Below, one piece after another: positions 21,301-31,087 of a stretch of 64,000 bases of DNA; position 1 is the stretch's first letter; every line of letters starts with the position of its first letter. Under the pieces are notes generated by a model that did not search any database, had not been told where the DNA came from, and saw nothing but the letters and a program-made list of their open reading frames with translations. This DNA comes from Robiginitalea biformata HTCC2501 (GTDB lineage Bacteria > Bacteroidota > Bacteroidia > Flavobacteriales > Flavobacteriaceae), in assembly GCF_000024125.1 (NCBI RefSeq), contig NC_013222.1, forward strand, positions 3,241,501-3,305,500, written 5' to 3'. The position numbers were made by a program, and so were the translations under genes.

Positions 21301-22093
21301 AGGTTTCGTCCAGGTATTCGGGAATGGAATCGTCGATGAGCGGGACAGTTATCGTTTGGGTTTCCCCATCTGTGCCCAGGAAATTCAAGGTGCCGGATGT
21401 AGTTGTGTAGTCGCTGCCGGCTACGGCGGTCCCGTCCGCGGTAGCATAATCTACAGAGAAAGCGCCGGGGGCATCCAGCTGGAGGCTTACGGTAAACACG
21501 GCTACGCCGTCATCTTCGTTGACAGCCACGTCGTCTATCGAAATACTCGGCGAGAAATTCGCTGTGAACAAGACATTGTCGACAAATACAGTTTCCGAGC
21601 CGCCCCAGTTGCCGCTACCGGTTATAAACCGAATTTCGGAACTGGCAGAAATTTCATTGGGCGCCAGGGTATAACTGATGGACCCCGTACCAGCCAGATT
21701 GGCAACGGTATTGAAGCCGCTGCCGTCCCAGAGCTGTACGTCGATGTCCTCATTCCCGTTGGTCCGGTTGTAATCCAGGGTGAGTGTCACTGATGTGGCA
21801 CCGGCCAGGTTCAGAGTCCTGCTGATCCGGGCGTTGTCCATATTCTGGAACCGCAATTGGTTGCTGATGATCCGTATCCGCCCGTTTGATGGGTTGTTGT
21901 CGTCGTTGTCCTCGTTCCAGGCGGCCGAAAAGTTCAATGTACCGTCATTGTTGGAATACGAGGTGGAACTGAAATTGTCCCGGAAGGTATCCTGGCCAAA
22001 TGCATTATGGAGTCCCCCCAGGACTACGCAACATACCAGCAGGCAAACCAGCCGGCAGTTGATCCGTAAAAAGTAAGGGTTCGAATGACGCAT
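18323..22093 (-). CDS. secreted Calx-beta / SdrD-B-like / right-handed beta-helix surface protein
   Basis: The 1256-residue protein has a signal peptide (cleavage near residue 34, AFGQ). A jelly-roll-like domain (about 35-180) is followed by a Calx-beta domain (about 185-290; VNEDDGVAVFTVSL and DYATADGTAVAGSDY). Residues about 300-600 form a region with SIMVFYTDNGLP and DTYDVSPYV patterns, and an SdrD B-like repeat (about 605-700) contains GGVPLEGVTMELYDSGG and AAGRYVFGGMANGTY. A parallel beta-helix (about 800-1130) has NSIxxN-type turns as in NosD/pectate-lyase folds. No gliding C-terminal domain is visible; the end is ITYRVNPN. It follows the OmpA gene by 171 bases and may be a separate transcript. 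Likely an extracellular adhesin or structural protein. Confidence 0.75.
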   Translation of the reverse strand: MRHSNPYFLRINCRLVCLLVCCVVLGGLHNAFGQDTFRDNFSSTSYSNNDGTLNFSAAWNEDNDDNNPSNGRIRIISNQLRFQNMDNARISRTLNLAGATSVTLTLDYNRTNGNEDIDVQLWDGSGFNTVANLAGTGSISYTLAPNEISASSEIRFITGSGNWGGSETVFVDNVLFTANFSPSISIDDVAVNEDDGVAVFTVSLQLDAPGAFSVDYATADGTAVAGSDYTTTSGTLNFLGTDGETQTITVPLIDDSIPEYLDETFTVTLSNISDPGVVILDGSGEGTISDDEYLFNTPLVLKEEFDGYVDYTTTGGTLRTQSNNTDPCAITTSSSNSLIGNIPATATIDKAILYWSHSGATPDTQVNLDGNTIDADFLYGSSLTNRTFYGGRADITTYVASLPSLSTHNFTFSGLTIDNTGSYCSTATTLGAWSIMVFYTDNGLPASTINVYEGFSGESNSSSSYTLGGFFAIGASGAKTTVLSWEGDQTLSNNELLTVTTGLGTFTLAGDGDNNGITTNNPFNSTIFDNTVTPTINNAAAYGIDLDTYDVSPYVQPGESSVTTTVQSGQDFVLVNAVVLKVPSNLVTGIVFEDLNYGGGPGRNRATAGGVPLEGVTMELYDSGGGLRETTTTNAAGRYVFGGMANGTYTIRAVNNSVRSSRTGGAGCTECFPVQTFKTDFILGALVEDTDAVGGEDPSAEDPGPGSLNNAQSRSSMTILNQGVAGMDFGFNFNTIVNTNETGQGSLSQFITNANNLDESGLDIVANALFDPGAGEDVSIFMIPPTGDALGRSADPEYSAGVFNIEQPIGDPLPEISADNTFIDGRTQTAYSGDTNSGTTGSGGTPVGVSGSLLPDFDLPEIQVHRNDGDVFRIAAANTTVRNLSIFANDEAAIRLNSGDANVRENLLGVDASGTNVGNILYGIHQAGGSLLAEANYIATNEEAGILVAGGTSSRIRDNQLSANGGDKCFDNITITGGSGIVIERNLIENAAALGIDGLASLGGITISENSITGSGQDGGSCSGVIENAGIRLGGSNSSISNNVIYSNGGAGIVLAGNGTSGNTISQNSIFANGTAGDALGIDLGGPGGADPMGDGVSYNDSGDTDNGPNGLINFPVLAGAYIQGTELIVKGWARPGDLVEVFFSDIQEGTATIGDNQLGNNYDYGEGQTFIGSATEGSGSDLDGATASYADLDGNTDTTNRFEFRFPLPAGTDIGDLLTGTATGAGSTSEFSPMIEIRVPTLITNRRITYRVNPN

Positions 22094-22264
22094 AGCTTCG
22101 ATCTAGCCCCTAAAAATAAGATGCGATGCCCCGCTGGTTAAATATTTGTTGTAAATGGACCGATAAGTCGTGTCAAGGGGGTAATCCCTGTTGTCAGCCG
22201 GTAAAAAAGCATGGACGTTTATCGATGCGCCCCGATAAACACAGTAGTTCCCAAGGAGGCGAAT

Positions 22265-24223
22265 CTATTCCAGGATAATAAACTCCGAGCGGCGGTTGAG
22301 TTCGTGTTCCTGGGCGGAACAGGGTACCCCGTCATCGCAGCGATTGATCAGGCGGGATTCCCCGAAGCCTTCCCCTTCCAGACGTTCCGGGGCGATGCCC
22401 TTGGAGATCATGTACCGCACGGTGGAGTCGGCCCGACGCTGGGAGAGCGCCAGGTTATACGCATCCGGGCCCCGGCTGTCCGTATGGGAATTCGCCTTAA
22501 TCCGCAGGCTGGGGTATTTTTCCATGGCGGCAATCACTTTCTGGATCTCGATCTCGGCATCCGGGCGGATGTTCGCCTTGTCAAAATCAAAGTAGATCGT
22601 ACTCAGCTGCAGGAGTTTGGCCAAATCGTCCCCGTAGCCGGCCGTAATGGTCTCCGGTTCCAGGTAGAAGTCCACTACCCGGGGTTTCCCGTCAGAGGGC
22701 GACAGGTATTCCTCGGCGGGAACATACCCCTCCCGGGAGGCCCGGACAAAATTCGGCTGGTTGCAATCCAGGGTAATCTCGTAATTCCCCCGGGAATCCG
22801 TAATGGCCGAGGAAACTTCGTTGTTCTGCTCGTCGATGATACGGACGGTGGCCCCCGCCAGCAGCTCGTTGGTGATCTTGTTCCGGACCGTTCCGCTGAT
22901 GGCCTGGATACACTCAAACTGCAGCGGGCGGTTTTCTACAAAACCGTAAATATCATCTCCCCCGGGTCCGCCCGGCCGGTTTGAGGCAAAATAGCCTTCC
23001 CGGGTCGTATCCGAAATCACATAGGTGAAATCGTCCTGGGCCGAATTGACGGGCGTGCCGACGTTCTGTACGGAGCCCTTCCAGGGCAAATAGTCCAGCT
23101 TGGTGGCAAAAACGTCCAGCCCGCCGAGACCCGGGTGGCCGTCCGAGGAGAAATACAGGATGCCTTCCGAACTGACAAATGGGAAGGTCTCCCGCGCCTC
23201 GGTATTGATCTTGGGCCCCAGGTTCTCAGGCTCGCCGAACGTGCCGTCCTCGCGGATCACCACCCGCCACAAATCGGACTGCGCTACCTGATCGGCAGCG
23301 CCGATTCGGGACCCCGGCATATCCGAGGCAAAATACAGGACCCGGCCGTCCGGGCTCAGCGCCGGGTGGGCCACCGAATAACTGTCGCTGTTAAAGGGCA
23401 ATTCCTCGATGGTCGCCCAGACCCCGTCTATTTTTTCCGCCCGGAATATCTTGAGCCGGACAAACCCCGCCTCATCCCGCGTGTACTTGCCTTCCTTAAA
23501 ATTGTTCCGGGTAAAATAAAGGGTGTTTCCATCCGGGCTGAGTGCGGAGGTGGATTCGTGAAACCTCGAATTCACCCCGTCAACCTTGGTCACCCGCTGC
23601 CCCCGGGCACTGTCCGGGGATACCTCGTAGAGATCCAGGAAATCCTGGGAATTCCAGGTGTGGCGGTACCTGGCCAGGTTGCCGGTATCCCGGTCCGAGG
23701 AAAATAGCAATCCCTCCCCGGTGAGCGAAGGGGCAAAATCCGAATAGGGCGAATTAAAGGCAAAAGGCGTCAGGTCGTACCGGCCGGAATTCGCCTGGAT
23801 CTCTGCCTGGTAATCCCGATTGGCCTGGTAAATCTCAGCCCGCGCATCGGATAGTGAGCGGGTCAGTTCGGTAAACCGTTCCATGACCGAGTCGGCCCGG
23901 CCCAGTTGCCCGGTACTCCGCAGTGCCTGCGCATATCGAAAATAATAATCCGGCGTAGCCTCGTCCTCAAACTCCCTGAGTAATCTTTCGTAGGATTCCG
24001 CCGCCCGGTCGTACTGCGCGTTAAAATAATAGGAATTCCCCAGGCGTTGCAGCAATTCGGCCGACACATACCCCCGGTCCACCACCTTTTGGTAGATATC
24101 CTGTGCAGGTTTGAAGGAATAATCGGCATACTGGCGATTGGCCCGCTCGAGCAGCCGTTCCTGAGCGGTCACAGAGCCGCTTCCCAGCAGGAGAATCAGG
24201 AGGATGGAACGATATAGCTTCAT
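22265..24223 (-). CDS. OmpA-family protein with TPR, PD40 propeller and carboxypeptidase-regulatory-like domain
   Basis: The 652-residue protein has a signal peptide (1-20), TPR helices (about 25-125), a WD40-like/PD40 propeller (about 155-400, with repeated LSPDGxxLYFxS), a carboxypeptidase-regulatory-like domain (about 415-500) and a C-terminal OmpA domain (about 540-652). The last has TIYFDFDKANI and NLALSQRRADSTVRYM, which bind peptidoglycan. This architecture resembles PorE-type proteins that anchor type IX components to the cell wall. It follows the PorP/SprF gene by 18 bases and probably completes the three-gene operon. It has no lipobox, unlike some relatives. Confidence 0.88.
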   Translation of the reverse strand: MKLYRSILLILLLGSGSVTAQERLLERANRQYADYSFKPAQDIYQKVVDRGYVSAELLQRLGNSYYFNAQYDRAAESYERLLREFEDEATPDYYFRYAQALRSTGQLGRADSVMERFTELTRSLSDARAEIYQANRDYQAEIQANSGRYDLTPFAFNSPYSDFAPSLTGEGLLFSSDRDTGNLARYRHTWNSQDFLDLYEVSPDSARGQRVTKVDGVNSRFHESTSALSPDGNTLYFTRNNFKEGKYTRDEAGFVRLKIFRAEKIDGVWATIEELPFNSDSYSVAHPALSPDGRVLYFASDMPGSRIGAADQVAQSDLWRVVIREDGTFGEPENLGPKINTEARETFPFVSSEGILYFSSDGHPGLGGLDVFATKLDYLPWKGSVQNVGTPVNSAQDDFTYVISDTTREGYFASNRPGGPGGDDIYGFVENRPLQFECIQAISGTVRNKITNELLAGATVRIIDEQNNEVSSAITDSRGNYEITLDCNQPNFVRASREGYVPAEEYLSPSDGKPRVVDFYLEPETITAGYGDDLAKLLQLSTIYFDFDKANIRPDAEIEIQKVIAAMEKYPSLRIKANSHTDSRGPDAYNLALSQRRADSTVRYMISKGIAPERLEGEGFGESRLINRCDDGVPCSAQEHELNRRSEFIILE

Positions 24224-24241
24224 GTTGTATTTCCTTGATAA

Positions 24242-25198
24242 TTAGAAGAACCGGGGTGAAACGAGCCGCTGGAACGACCGGACGAGTTCCCAACGGACAA
24301 ACAACTCAAAAGATCCGTCGTTAAACTGGGTCCCCCCGAGTTCCGTAGTCTCCCGGTCGTAGGCCAGGCCTACCATGAGTTGCTGGTTTAGCTGAAAGCC
24401 GATCAGCCCGCTGATAGCGGCATCCCACCGGTATGCTGCTCCAAAAGAAAATTTCTCGTTGAACAGGAAGGTGCCCGACAGGTCGAGCTGAAGCGGTGCG
24501 CCGCTGACCACCTTGGTGAGCAGGGCAGGCTTGAACTTCAATGTGGGGTTCAGGTCAAAGACATAACCGGTGATCATATAAAAATTTACCCGGTCTACCG
24601 AGAGAAACTGGTTTTCCTCCCCGTCCTGGTCGGAATTGTCAAAATGCTCGGATTCCAGCAGGTTCGGGGCGGAGACCCCGGCGTAGAACCGGTCCGTATG
24701 GTAATAGATCCCCAAGCCGAAATTCGGCGTAAAGCGGTTGTCGATATTGTCGGCGTCCACCATCTCCTCCTGGTAGCGGGCCAGCCCGTTGAAATCCAGG
24801 CTCAAAAGGTTTCCTCCGGCTTTCAGGCCAAAGGAGAGTTTCGCGTCCCGCGATACATCGATCGTATAAGACAAAACGGCATCCAGATACGTCTCCTGGA
24901 CCACCCCGTCCCCAATATTGTCGTTCACCACGGAGATCCCGTAACCCAGGCGGGAATTCCGAATGGGCGAATGCACGTTGAGGGTGAAGGTCTTGGGCGC
25001 CCCTTCCAGCCCGATCCACTGGGAGCGGTACAGGGCCGCAAGGCTCAACTGCCCGCGTGAACCCGCATAGGCCGGGTTCACTGTCATGGTATTGTACATG
25101 TACTGGGTGTACTGGGCATCCTGCTGGGCATGGCCCACAGCTGTCGCCAGGACTGCCAGGAGCAGGAGAAACGGGCGTGAAAGTATCCGCATGTTCAT
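24242..25198 (-). CDS. PorP/SprF family type IX secretion partner protein (second copy)
   Basis: The 318-residue protein shares the hallmark QQDAQYTQYMYNT and NPAYAGSRGQ with the copy at 5470-6429, and has the same barrel end (VSPRFF). A signal peptide (about residues 1-24, ending GHAQ) is clear. The start codon overlaps the stop of the upstream TSP3/CTD gene as TAATG, so translation is probably coupled, which would keep the secretion partner and its cargo in proportion. The paralogous pair suggests cargo-specific partners rather than redundancy. Confidence 0.9.
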   Translation of the reverse strand: MNMRILSRPFLLLLAVLATAVGHAQQDAQYTQYMYNTMTVNPAYAGSRGQLSLAALYRSQWIGLEGAPKTFTLNVHSPIRNSRLGYGISVVNDNIGDGVVQETYLDAVLSYTIDVSRDAKLSFGLKAGGNLLSLDFNGLARYQEEMVDADNIDNRFTPNFGLGIYYHTDRFYAGVSAPNLLESEHFDNSDQDGEENQFLSVDRVNFYMITGYVFDLNPTLKFKPALLTKVVSGAPLQLDLSGTFLFNEKFSFGAAYRWDAAISGLIGFQLNQQLMVGLAYDRETTELGGTQFNDGSFELFVRWELVRSFQRLVSPRFF

Positions 25199-28100
25199 TA
25201 TTTATTCCCGACGTACAGGTATCCGCTGTCCGTGATCCGCCGTTGGTTCAATTCGTATTCAAATATATAGAAATATACCCCTGAAGGCAGGTATTCCTCG
25301 GTATTAACCGTTGAGCGGCCCTTGGAACGCCCGTCGAATACATTGTTCTGGTTGTTGTAATTAATACCCTCATAAACTGAAACCCCCCAGCGGTTGAAAA
25401 TTTTCAGCGTATTGTTCCGGGCGAGCTCCACATTTTCGATAAAGAGGAAGTCGTTCTGGCCGTCGCCGTTGGGGGTGACCAGTTGGAATACAATGATGTC
25501 CCCTTCCGGCACCACGGTGGGGTCCGGATCCAGGTATTCCGGGGTGCCATCCCCGTCGGAATCGTCGTCCGTGGGGTCCCCGTTGTCGTCCAGATCTTCG
25601 TTCGGGGTATCGATGCCGTCCCCGTCGTCGTCAAAATCCCGGTAGTTTACATCCTCCGTCCCGTCCGTGTCCGGCAGGTCTTCCGCCGGGTTGTCGATCT
25701 CGTCGTTCACGTCAAACCCGTCATTCACATCGGCGCCTTCATAACCGTCGTCCAGGCCGTCCCCGTCCGTATCCGTTCCCGTAAATGTCTGATCGGGTAT
25801 CCCGTCGAAGTTAAAATCGTTCCCCTCGTTGTTGTCAGGAACCAGATCGTTGTCCGAATCGCCGTCCAGGTAATCCGGGGCGTCCGTGCCATCGGTATTC
25901 ACAGGGTCCAGCCCCCCCAGGTAAGCGGAATTCACCCCGTTGTTCGCAGCGTAGGTTGCCGCATCATCGTCGTTGGGCGGGATATAACCGGCAGTGGTCT
26001 GCGCTTCCACATTGTCCGGGATGCCATCGTTGTCCGAGTCGATGTCCAGATGGTCCGGGAACAGGTCCCCGTCGCTGTCGGCAAAGTTGGTCAGCGGGTC
26101 GTTATCCCCGTCCGTATTCGGGTCCTCCACGGAATCCAGAATCCCGTCGTTGTCGTCATCCAGGTCGTCGATATCCGGTACGCCGTCCCCGTCTGTATCG
26201 GTACCGGGCGGCGGGCCGTCCGGATCCAGGTAGTCCGGGGTGCCGTCGTTGTCCGTATCGTCATTGGTCGGGTCGCCGTCCTGGTCGGCGTCCTCGTCAG
26301 GAGTATCGATGCCGTCCCCGTCGTCGTCAAAATCCCGGTAGTTTACATCCTCCGTCCCGTCCGTATCCGGCAGGTCTTCTGCCGGGTTGTCGATCTCGTC
26401 GTTCACGTCAAAACCGTCGTCCACATCGGAGCCTTCATAACCGTCGTCCAGGCCGTCCCCGTCCGTATCGGTACCGGTAAATGTCTGGTCGGGTATCCCG
26501 TCGAAGTTAAAATCGTTCCCCTCGTTGTTGTCCGGCACGCTGTCGTTGTCCGAATCGCCGTCCAGGTAATCCGGGATCTCGTCCCCGTCCGTATCCTCCG
26601 GGGTAATGCCTTCATCCCCCGTTCCTTCATAGGCGTCGTCCAGGCCGTCGTTATCGCTGTCGTTGCCGCTCGGGGGCACGTAGCCGTCCGTAGGCTGGCC
26701 CTCCACGTTGTCTGGGAGGCCGTCGTTGTCGGAATCGATATCCAGGTGATCCGGAATCGCGTCCCCGTCCGTGTCCAGCGGATTGGTCAGCGGGTCGTTA
26801 TCCCCGTCCGTATTCGGGTCCTCCACCGTATCCAGGATCCCGTCGTTGTCGTCATCCAGGTCAATCGGGTCCGGAACGCCGTCCCCGTCCGTGTCCGGGT
26901 CAACCGTCGGGTCCAGGTAGTCCGGGGTGCCGTCGTTGTCCGTATCGTCATTGGTCGGGTCGCCATCCTCGTCGGCATCCTCGTCAGGAGTATCGATGCC
27001 GTCCCCGTCATCGTCCACGTCCCGGTAGTTCACGTCTTCCGTCCCGTCCGTATCCGGCAGGTCCTCTGCCGGGTTGTCGATCTCGTCGTTCACGTCAAAA
27101 CCGTCGTCCACATCGGAGCCTTCATAACCGTCGTCCAGGCCGTCCCCGTCCGTATCGGTACCGGTAAATGTCTGGTCGGGTATCCCGTCGAAATTAAAAT
27201 CGTTCCCTTCGTTGTTGTCAGGAACCAGATCGTTGTCCGAATCGCCGTCCAGGTAATCCGGGATCTCGTCCCCGTCCGTATCCTCCGGGGTAATGCCTTC
27301 ATCCCCCGTTCCTTCATAGGCGTCGTCCAGGCCGTCGTTATCGCTGTCGTTGCCGCTCGGGGGCACGTAGCCGTCCGTAGGCTGGCCCTCCACGTTGTCA
27401 GGGAGGCCGTCGTTGTCCGAATCCAGATCCACCCGATCCGGGTAGCCGTCACCGTCGCTGTCTACGTCCTGGCTGAAATTCACTGTCTGAGGATCCTGGA
27501 AGTTATCCAGGCAGGAGAACTGAATCCCCGACTGGCGGGGGACGTTGGTGGTGAAATTTTCACCCACGGACGCCTGTATCCCGAATCGAAAAACAAAAGT
27601 GGAAATATTGACGAATTCCACGGCCAGGTTCACACTGGGGTTTTGATTGGAAATCCCGTTATATTCGGCGGTTCCCCCATTGATCAGCAGGCCGCCTTCC
27701 GTATTGTTGACCACGATTTCCGTCGGGTTGTCGAACGTGTAGCTGGCCGGGGTATCAAAACGGTTGAATTCCTGGAACTGCTCGTTCCCGTCCACGTCCA
27801 GGAAATTCGCTATCAATTCTGCCTGGGTAGCCGGGGTATTGGTCCCCGCCTCAACCAGGGTAATCCTCAGGTCCGCATAGGGTCGGCGGAGCATGTCCGA
27901 TGTGGTGAAAAAGATCTCGGGTTTGAAGAACTCCGGGTCCACGGCATTCTGGTCCAGCGTGCTGATCGCTGCGCCCTGCAGGGCCTCGATAGTCACCAGG
28001 GCATCCAGGCCGCTGCCAATACCCGGGATGCGGTAGACGGCCCCTTCGGCGAATTCCCCGCCGGATTCCAGGACGGGTTCCTGGTCAAAGGAGAGGGTGG

Positions 28101-28659
28101 GGATCTCGTCACAGTCAAAATCCGTGCTCAATACACTCGACTCCACGCGGTCCAGTATTCCGTCATTGTCCGAATCCGGATCCCGGTAATCGGGAATCCC
28201 GTCGGATTCCGTATCCACCGGCTGGAGTCCTTCCCCGGCGCCGGGTGCACTCTCGAATGCATCGTCCAGCCCGTTCCCGTCTGCGTCAATCCCGGACGGG
28301 GCCAATACTGCCGTGGCATCCTGAGCCTCAACGCGATCGGGTATGCCGTCATTGTCCGAATCGAGGTCCAGGTAATCCGGGATACCGTCCCCGTCCGTGT
28401 CGGTCGGGTTTGTGGCAGGGTCGTTGTCTCCGTCCGTATTGGCGTCTTCCACCAGGTCCGTGATGCCGTCGCCGTCATCATCGATGTCGTTCTGGTTCTG
28501 TACCCCGTCCCCGTCGTAGTCGAGGGCGCTTGGGTCTGCGGGAAAGGGCTGCAGCGTTTCCGCAAAGGAGGTAAGCAGGAAAACCGCCGTCAGCAGGCAG
28601 GCGAATATTCGAAAGGAAGAAAGCGGCCGGGCGCTTTTGGTTTGCGTAGTGATCTCCAT
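25198..28659 (-). CDS. large Asp-rich TSP3-repeat surface protein with type B type IX sorting domain
   Basis: The 1153-residue protein has a signal peptide after a basic N-terminus (hydrophobic about 17-33). It then carries dozens of DxDxDGxxD calcium-binding units, interrupted at about 175-395 by a beta-rich non-repetitive domain ([14 protein letters not shown] onward). The last 95 residues ([35 protein letters not shown]) are the type B sorting domain. A block of about 229 residues (687 bp) is present in two almost identical tandem copies and a third diverged one. It starts the operon with PorP/SprF and the OmpA protein. Expected role: calcium-dependent surface filament or adhesin; ligand unknown. 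Confidence 0.88.
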   Translation of the reverse strand: MEITTQTKSARPLSSFRIFACLLTAVFLLTSFAETLQPFPADPSALDYDGDGVQNQNDIDDDGDGITDLVEDANTDGDNDPATNPTDTDGDGIPDYLDLDSDNDGIPDRVEAQDATAVLAPSGIDADGNGLDDAFESAPGAGEGLQPVDTESDGIPDYRDPDSDNDGILDRVESSVLSTDFDCDEIPTLSFDQEPVLESGGEFAEGAVYRIPGIGSGLDALVTIEALQGAAISTLDQNAVDPEFFKPEIFFTTSDMLRRPYADLRITLVEAGTNTPATQAELIANFLDVDGNEQFQEFNRFDTPASYTFDNPTEIVVNNTEGGLLINGGTAEYNGISNQNPSVNLAVEFVNISTFVFRFGIQASVGENFTTNVPRQSGIQFSCLDNFQDPQTVNFSQDVDSDGDGYPDRVDLDSDNDGLPDNVEGQPTDGYVPPSGNDSDNDGLDDAYEGTGDEGITPEDTDGDEIPDYLDGDSDNDLVPDNNEGNDFNFDGIPDQTFTGTDTDGDGLDDGYEGSDVDDGFDVNDEIDNPAEDLPDTDGTEDVNYRDVDDDGDGIDTPDEDADEDGDPTNDDTDNDGTPDYLDPTVDPDTDGDGVPDPIDLDDDNDGILDTVEDPNTDGDNDPLTNPLDTDGDAIPDHLDIDSDNDGLPDNVEGQPTDGYVPPSGNDSDNDGLDDAYEGTGDEGITPEDTDGDEIPDYLDGDSDNDSVPDNNEGNDFNFDGIPDQTFTGTDTDGDGLDDGYEGSDVDDGFDVNDEIDNPAEDLPDTDGTEDVNYRDFDDDGDGIDTPDEDADQDGDPTNDDTDNDGTPDYLDPDGPPPGTDTDGDGVPDIDDLDDDNDGILDSVEDPNTDGDNDPLTNFADSDGDLFPDHLDIDSDNDGIPDNVEAQTTAGYIPPNDDDAATYAANNGVNSAYLGGLDPVNTDGTDAPDYLDGDSDNDLVPDNNEGNDFNFDGIPDQTFTGTDTDGDGLDDGYEGADVNDGFDVNDEIDNPAEDLPDTDGTEDVNYRDFDDDGDGIDTPNEDLDDNGDPTDDDSDGDGTPEYLDPDPTVVPEGDIIVFQLVTPNGDGQNDFLFIENVELARNNTLKIFNRWGVSVYEGINYNNQNNVFDGRSKGRSTVNTEEYLPSGVYFYIFEYELNQRRITDSGYLYVGNK
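25550..27435 (-). repeat. tandem 687-bp TSP3 coding blocks
   Basis: Two nearly identical 687-bp blocks (about 27435-26749 and 26748-26062) encode the same 229-residue TSP3 series; for example the run starting at 26641 recurs at 27328. A third, shortened and diverged copy occupies about 26061-25550. Confidence 0.85.
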
Positions 28660-28725
28660 AGATGATCGTTTATTGGGACGAGCACCATGGCATTGCGGTT
28701 AGGTTCTTTTAGCTGATTGGGGCAC

Positions 28726-28733
28726 CAAAAGTA
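28726..28733 (-). promoter_or_regulatory. candidate -7 element of the TSP3/PorP/OmpA operon
   Basis: Minus strand reads TACTTTTG (TAnnTTTG), ending 66 bases before the start codon at 28659. An exact upstream TTTG is missing. Confidence 0.4.
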
Positions 28734-29008
28734 CGATGCAAGATAAAACTAAAATACCCCGAAGCCAACAGAATTGCTCCCGGATATTCGGGATAATCCG
28801 TCAACGACCGCTTTCATCGACAAACGGGGAAATCCCCGGGGGCATCCTTTTCATTTAAAGGCAGATACATTCCATTTATCGGATGTCCCCGGCAAGGCAA
28901 CCGGGTGTTTCAGACAGGCTGCGGCCCCTGGGTTGAAGGAATCTTCTTATTAATGCCGCCCCGGATAGATCGGGCAGGCTCCCGTGCCGGCAATCCGATG
29001 CTTTTTGG

Positions 29009-29016
29009 TATTTTTG
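29009..29016 (+). promoter_or_regulatory. candidate -7 element of prfC
   Basis: TATTTTTG matches TAnnTTTG and ends 34 bases before the GTG start of prfC. No TTTG at the usual distance upstream. Confidence 0.4.
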
Positions 29017-29050
29017 CGCAAATTTCCCATCACCGCAAATTTCCCAACAC

Positions 29051-30652
29051 GTGAGTTTTAAAAGCGAAATAGATAAACGCCGCACCTTCGGCATCATTTC
29101 CCACCCGGATGCCGGGAAGACCACCCTCACCGAAAAATTGCTGCTTTTCGGGGGGGCCATCCAGGAAGCCGGCGCCGTTAAGAGCAACAAAATTAAAAAA
29201 GGGGCTACCAGTGACTTCATGGAAATTGAACGACAACGCGGTATCTCTGTGGCCACCTCGGTACTCGCATTCCTGTATAAGGACAAGAAGATCAATATCC
29301 TGGATACGCCCGGCCACAAGGACTTTGCGGAGGATACCTTCCGTACGCTGACCGCCGTGGACAGCGTGATCGTGGTTATCGACGTGGCCAAGGGTGTAGA
29401 GGAGCAGACCGAAAAACTCGTGGAGGTATGCCGGATGCGGAACATCCCGATGATCGTTTTTATCAACAAACTCGACCGGGAGGGGAAGGACGCCTTTGAC
29501 CTGTTGGACGAAGTGGAACAAAAGCTCGGTTTGAGCGTCACCCCCTTGAGTTTCCCGATCGGGATGGGCTATGATTTCAAGGGGATCTACAATATCTACG
29601 AACGGAACCTGAACCTCTTCAAAGGCAGCAGCAAGAAAAAGGTGGAAGAGGTCATGGCTTTTGAGGACCTGGACAACCCGGAGCTGGAGCAACTCATCGG
29701 TTCGGATGCGGCCAACGCCCTGAGGGAAAACCTGGAACTCGTGGAAGGGGTCTACCCGCCCTTTGACCGGGAGGCTTACCTGGCCGGTACGCAGCAACCC
29801 GTGTTTTTCGGCTCCGCCCTGAATAATTTCGGGGTCCGGGAGCTATTGGACTGCTTTGTGGAGATCGCGCCGCCCCCACGTCCCAAAAAGGCGGAAGAAC
29901 GCCTGGTAGAGCCCTCGGAAAAGGAAATGACCGGGTTTGTCTTTAAAATCCATGCCAACATGGACCCCAAACACCGGGACCGCCTGGCATTTGTGAAGAT
30001 CGTCTCGGGCACGTTCCAGCGCAACAAACCCTACCTGCATGTCCGCCTGGACAAGCAACTGAAATTCTCGAGCCCGAACGCGTTCTTTGCCGAGAAGAAG
30101 GAAATCGTCGACGAGTCTTACCCCGGGGATATTGTCGGGTTGCACGATACGGGGAATTTCAAGATCGGCGACACGCTGACCGAAGGGGAAGCCCTACACT
30201 ATAAAGGGATCCCCTCGTTTTCACCCGAACATTTCCGCTATATCAACAACGCGGATCCGATGAAGTCCAAGCAGCTGGCCAAGGGGATCGACCAGCTGAT
30301 GGACGAAGGGGTGGCTCAGCTATTTACCCTGGAAATGAACGGCCGGAAAATCATCGGCACCGTGGGCGCCCTTCAGTACGAGGTTATCCAATACCGACTG
30401 GAGCACGAATACGGGGCCAAATGTACGTATGAAAATTTCCCGGTACATAAGGCCTGCTGGGTGGAGGCTGCAGATCCCGACAGTGAATCCTATCAGGAAT
30501 TTTTGCGCGTTAAACAGAAATACCTGGCGCGGGACAAACGCGGCCAGTTGGTTTTCCTGGCGGATTCCGCCTTCTCCCTGCAGATGACCCAGCAGAAATA
30601 CCCGGATGTGAAACTGCACTTCACTTCGGAGTTCGAGCCCCAGGGAGCCTGA
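29051..30652 (+). CDS. prfC: peptide chain release factor 3
   Basis: RF3 is the GTPase that recycles class I release factors after termination. The 533-residue chain begins at a GTG ([13 protein letters not shown]) and shows the GTP-binding elements SHPDAGKTT (residues 17-25), [16 protein letters not shown] and NKLDRE in order, then the RF3-specific middle and C-terminal domains. Length matches the family. GTG is preferred because the next ATG is inside the G domain. It is followed 45 bases later by a bidirectional terminator. Confidence 0.95.
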   Translation: MSFKSEIDKRRTFGIISHPDAGKTTLTEKLLLFGGAIQEAGAVKSNKIKKGATSDFMEIERQRGISVATSVLAFLYKDKKINILDTPGHKDFAEDTFRTLTAVDSVIVVIDVAKGVEEQTEKLVEVCRMRNIPMIVFINKLDREGKDAFDLLDEVEQKLGLSVTPLSFPIGMGYDFKGIYNIYERNLNLFKGSSKKKVEEVMAFEDLDNPELEQLIGSDAANALRENLELVEGVYPPFDREAYLAGTQQPVFFGSALNNFGVRELLDCFVEIAPPPRPKKAEERLVEPSEKEMTGFVFKIHANMDPKHRDRLAFVKIVSGTFQRNKPYLHVRLDKQLKFSSPNAFFAEKKEIVDESYPGDIVGLHDTGNFKIGDTLTEGEALHYKGIPSFSPEHFRYINNADPMKSKQLAKGIDQLMDEGVAQLFTLEMNGRKIIGTVGALQYEVIQYRLEHEYGAKCTYENFPVHKACWVEAADPDSESYQEFLRVKQKYLARDKRGQLVFLADSAFSLQMTQQKYPDVKLHFTSEFEPQGA

Positions 30653-30661
30653 GACACGCTG

Positions 30662-30693
30662 CAAATCTTCAAATCGACAAATCTTCAAATCAA
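30662..30693. repeat. 16-bp tandem duplication after prfC
   Basis: CAAATCTTCAAATCGA at 30662-30677 is followed directly by CAAATCTTCAAATCAA at 30678-30693. It lies in the 3' untranslated region just before the terminator. Confidence 0.8.
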
Positions 30694-30722
30694 AAAACCG
30701 CGCCTCCCAGCGCGGTTTTTTT
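30692..30722. terminator. bidirectional intrinsic terminator between prfC and DUF3467 gene
   Basis: CCGCGC (30698-30703) pairs with GCGCGG (30710-30715) around a 6-base loop. It is flanked by six A on the left and seven T on the right, so it can stop transcription from both convergent genes. Confidence 0.9.
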
Positions 30723-30724
30723 GA

Positions 30725-31042
30725 TCAAGCCTCCCCCGTGGGCCCGAAATTGATCGGGATGGGTGGTTGCTCGTAATCCTTGATGGGCCCATGGGCCTGC
30801 TCAAATCGCTGCACGTTCTCGCCCAGCGCCTTGAGGAACTTCTTGGCGTGCTGGGGCGTGAGCACAATGCGGCTCTTCACCTTGGCCTTTGGCCGTCCGG
30901 GCATCATGCTGATAAAATCCACTACAAATTCAGAGACCGAGTGGTTGATGATGGCCAGGTTTGAATAGATACCCTCGGCGGTTTGCTCATCCAGCTCGAT
31001 GTTGATTTGCTTCTGCTGTTGTTTCTCCGGTTTATCTGCCAT
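30725..31042 (-). CDS. DUF3467 family protein
   Basis: The 105-residue cytoplasmic protein starts MADKPEKQQQKQINIELDE. It contains the family core GIYSNLAIINHSVSEFVVDF, then KSRIVLTPQHAKKFLKAL, a compact alpha/beta pattern. DUF3467 genes sit next to rpoC in many Bacteroidota; the biochemical function is unknown. An 11-codon upstream extension is open but runs into the rpoC terminator, so I use the internal ATG. The terminator T-run ends only 9 bases before this start, so expression depends on read-through or on a promoter inside rpoC. Confidence 0.85.
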   Translation of the reverse strand: MADKPEKQQQKQINIELDEQTAEGIYSNLAIINHSVSEFVVDFISMMPGRPKAKVKSRIVLTPQHAKKFLKALGENVQRFEQAHGPIKDYEQPPIPINFGPTGEA

Positions 31043-31050
31043 GGCAATGG

Positions 31051-31087
31051 GATTTAAAAAACCCCCGGTTTTCATGGCCGGGGGTTT
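31051..31087 (-). terminator. intrinsic terminator of the rpoBC operon
   Basis: A perfect 10-bp stem, AAACCCCCGG at 31078-31087 on the minus strand paired with CCGGGGGTTT at 31059-31068, ends in a run of six T. It begins 14 bases past the rpoC stop. Confidence 0.9.

Larger units (their letters stand above)
28660..29050. other. 391-bp divergent intergenic region
   Basis: This separates the minus-strand TSP3 operon from plus-strand prfC. It holds a candidate -7 element for each direction (28726-28733 and 29009-29016). No gene or strong hairpin is seen in the middle. Confidence 0.6.

Noticed and set aside
25483..28665. A 1060-codon open frame on the plus strand opposite the TSP3 surface gene
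   Set aside because: It is the reverse complement of Asp-rich codons (GAC/GAT become GTC/ATC), which contain no stops. The product is a low-complexity Val/Arg/Ile string with no domain, while the minus strand has a signal peptide, TSP3 repeats and a CTD.
30662..30693. 16-bp tandem repeat after prfC as a protein-binding array
   Set aside because: Only two units in a 3' untranslated region; no further copies nearby, so a simple slippage duplication is sufficient.
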